From: Granulosicoccaceae sp. 1_MG-2023
GTDB lineage: Bacteria; Pseudomonadota; Gammaproteobacteria; Granulosicoccales; Granulosicoccaceae
Direction: 5' to 3'
DNA length: 33,558 bases
Assembly: GCA_030546905.1 (NCBI GenBank)
Contig: JAUOPI010000032.1
Span: 1 to 33,558 of the forward strand
The notes beneath the pieces were generated by a model. That model had not been told where the DNA came from and searched no databases. It saw only the letters and a program-made list of their open reading frames with translations. Position numbers and translations under genes: made by a program. Positions 32,198 to 33,558 of this stretch are shown here, piece after piece (positions within the stretch are counted from its first letter, which is position 1; every line of letters starts with the position of its first letter).

Positions 32198-33370
32198 TCA
32201 GAATCCGAGCAATTTGCTGCCACCGATCATCACCAGCGGCAGAAGGAAAAAGACGAAACCGATATAGGCCACCACGTACAGCTTGTTCTGTACGGCGAGA
32301 CCGGCCAGGCCGCTTGCCAGTTTGATCGGAATTTCGCGCAGAAACGGCAGGGAATAGATCAGTGCCACACCGGAGATGTTGTAGACCAGATGCACAAAGG
32401 CGATTTCCAGCGCGAAGATCGCATTGGGGCCGGAGACGGCTGTTGCGGCCAGCAGGGCAGTAATACAAGTGCCGATATTGGCGCCCAGGGTGAAGGGGTA
32501 AACCTGGCGCAAGGAAAAGGTGCCGCTGCCGGCCAGCGGAACCACCAGACTGGTGGTGGTCGAGGACGACTGCACCAGTACGGTCAGCAGGGTGCCGGTG
32601 AAAATGCCCGACATCGGGCCGCGGCCGACCGCCGTATGCAGGATTTCCTTGGCTCGACCGACCATCAGGACTTTGAGGTTTTTGCCAATGTAGCTGATAA
32701 CCAGAAAAATCCCCACCACGCCCAGCACAATCAGCAGAATGCCGCCGGCGATATCGCTCATACCGGCGTCGTGCACGGCGCTTTTGGCAAATTTCACCGG
32801 CGGGCTGACCAGCGGTTTAATGAAGTTCAGGTCGCTGGTGGCCATGGATTCGCCGCCGATAAAAAGCGTGGCCAGATGATGGCCGATCTTATCCAGAAAG
32901 CCGAACATGATTTCCAGTGGCAGGAAGATCAGGATCGACAGCAGATTGAAAAAATCATGGATGGTGGCGGCGGCGAAACCGCGCTTGAAATCTTCGCCGC
33001 TGCGGATCATGCCCAGACTGACGATGGTGTTGGTCAGCGTGGTGCCCATATTGGCGCCCATGACCATCGGGATCGCAATACTGACCGGCAGGCCGCCGGC
33101 GACCAGACCGACGATAATCGAGGTAACGGTGCTGGATGACTGAATCAGGGCCGTGGCCAGAACCCCGACGATGACGGCCGTGACCGGGTTGCTGGCAAAG
33201 GCGAACAGCTCTTTGGCGCTGTCGCCGGCGGACATTTTGAAGCCGCCGCTGACCAGCGCTACGGCCACCAGCAGCAGGTAAACGAGCAGGGCGATCAGCA
33301 TCCAGCGCAGGGCCGGCGGATAGCTGCCGGTGCGGATGATTTGGGGTCTGTCCAGGGTAGTCGTTGTCAT
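32198..33370 (-). CDS. Na/Pi cotransporter family protein
   Basis: A 390-aa inner-membrane carrier of the SLC34/NptA-like Na+/phosphate cotransporter family. The inverted-repeat signature occurs twice: ALIQSSSTVTS near residue 70, and VLVQSSSTTTS near residue 240. Each is followed by a Gly-rich block (MGANMGTTLTNTIVSLG and LGANIGTCITALL). About eight hydrophobic helices are present. It should move phosphate with sodium. It lacks the long C-terminal PhoU domain that many bacterial homologues carry; the adjacent 91-aa coiled-coil protein might supply a related function in trans. The start is the ATG at 33370 (MTTTTLDRPQ); the frame continues upstream to 33547 without homology. It is the first gene of a three-gene operon. 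Confidence 0.92.
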   Translation of the reverse strand: MTTTTLDRPQIIRTGSYPPALRWMLIALLVYLLLVAVALVSGGFKMSAGDSAKELFAFASNPVTAVIVGVLATALIQSSSTVTSIIVGLVAGGLPVSIAIPMVMGANMGTTLTNTIVSLGMIRSGEDFKRGFAAATIHDFFNLLSILIFLPLEIMFGFLDKIGHHLATLFIGGESMATSDLNFIKPLVSPPVKFAKSAVHDAGMSDIAGGILLIVLGVVGIFLVISYIGKNLKVLMVGRAKEILHTAVGRGPMSGIFTGTLLTVLVQSSSTTTSLVVPLAGSGTFSLRQVYPFTLGANIGTCITALLAATAVSGPNAIFALEIAFVHLVYNISGVALIYSLPFLREIPIKLASGLAGLAVQNKLYVVAYIGFVFFLLPLVMIGGSKLLGF

Positions 33371-33533
33371 AGAGTGAATCCGGTGTGTGTTTGGCCCGCC
33401 AGGGCACGGTAAGCGGATGTGGTGTTCAGTGGGCGCCATCCTGCCATGGCGATATGACAGAAAAATTACGCCGCGCAGCTTAAGCGGGTTTGCTTTGTCG
33501 TCAGGGGTTTTGCTTATTTTGCGGCGGGGCAAT

Positions 33534-33558
33534 AAAAAGCCCGGCACCTGTCGGTGCC
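33534..33558 (-). terminator. Terminator of an upstream gene, cut by the window end
   Basis: On the minus strand GGCACC (33553-33558) pairs with GGTGCC (33543-33548) around GACA, followed by GGGCTTTTTATT. It belongs to a gene beyond the right edge. The stem may extend outside the window. Confidence 0.65.

Overview
The window is a chromosomal segment of a Gram-negative bacterium, most likely a marine or brackish gammaproteobacterium. The evidence is RadD and SfsA orthologues of enteric type, a Fur-type box, remains of a TonB-dependent receptor, several ion-coupled transporters (BCCT, NSS, SLC13, Na/Pi) and a REP-associated transposase. Base composition is GC-rich, with more AT-rich patches at about 7.3-8.9 kb and 19.1-19.3 kb. 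No rRNA, tRNA, CRISPR array, prophage or complete insertion sequence was found. Genus cannot be assigned from the sequence alone.

Layout. 0.2-2.9 kb (-): a BCCT transporter and a 3-hydroxyisobutyrate-dehydrogenase-type reductase. 3.3-5.4 kb: a secreted FG-GAP/VCBS protein (-), a PaaI-type thioesterase and a GFA-type zinc protein. 5.5-7.3 kb: radD. 7.3-10.4 kb is an accessory patch: an unrecognised 144-aa protein, an HNH protein, and a RAYT transposase flanked on both sides by copies of the 10-mer RGACAGTCAY. 10.4-14.3 kb: an SLC13/DASS anion transporter converging on an FdhF/YdeP-type molybdopterin oxidoreductase. 14.6-15.8 kb (-): an orphan siderophore/heme-type binding protein behind a gutted TonB receptor gene that keeps its Fur box, start and last ~50 codons. 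15.9-16.1 kb: a second RGACAGTCAY cluster. 16.2-19.1 kb: LysR regulator, thioredoxin-like protein, LysE-family exporter, sfsA. 19.3-24.8 kb: an amine-catabolism cassette with a divergent AraC regulator, then an ornithine-cyclodeaminase-like protein, RidA-like protein, FAD amine oxidase-like protein and APC permease, closed by a strong terminator. 25.1-31.3 kb: NSS transporter (-), then LysR, acyl-CoA dehydrogenase, CaiB-type CoA transferase and DoxX-like protein (+). 31.3-33.4 kb (-): Na/Pi cotransporter, 91-aa coiled-coil protein and PepSY-like secreted protein in one tight operon.

How it fits together. Much of the window is uptake plus catabolism of small organic solutes: betaine-like compounds, dicarboxylates, amines, amino acids and CoA-activated acids. 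The strongest unusual signal is the RAYT/repeat system. Twelve exact copies of RGACAGTCAY lie in three non-coding clusters and none in a gene; about 0.3 would be expected by chance in the whole window (my arithmetic, equal base frequencies). One cluster is next to the wrecked iron receptor, so repeat activity may be linked to that deletion; this is inference.
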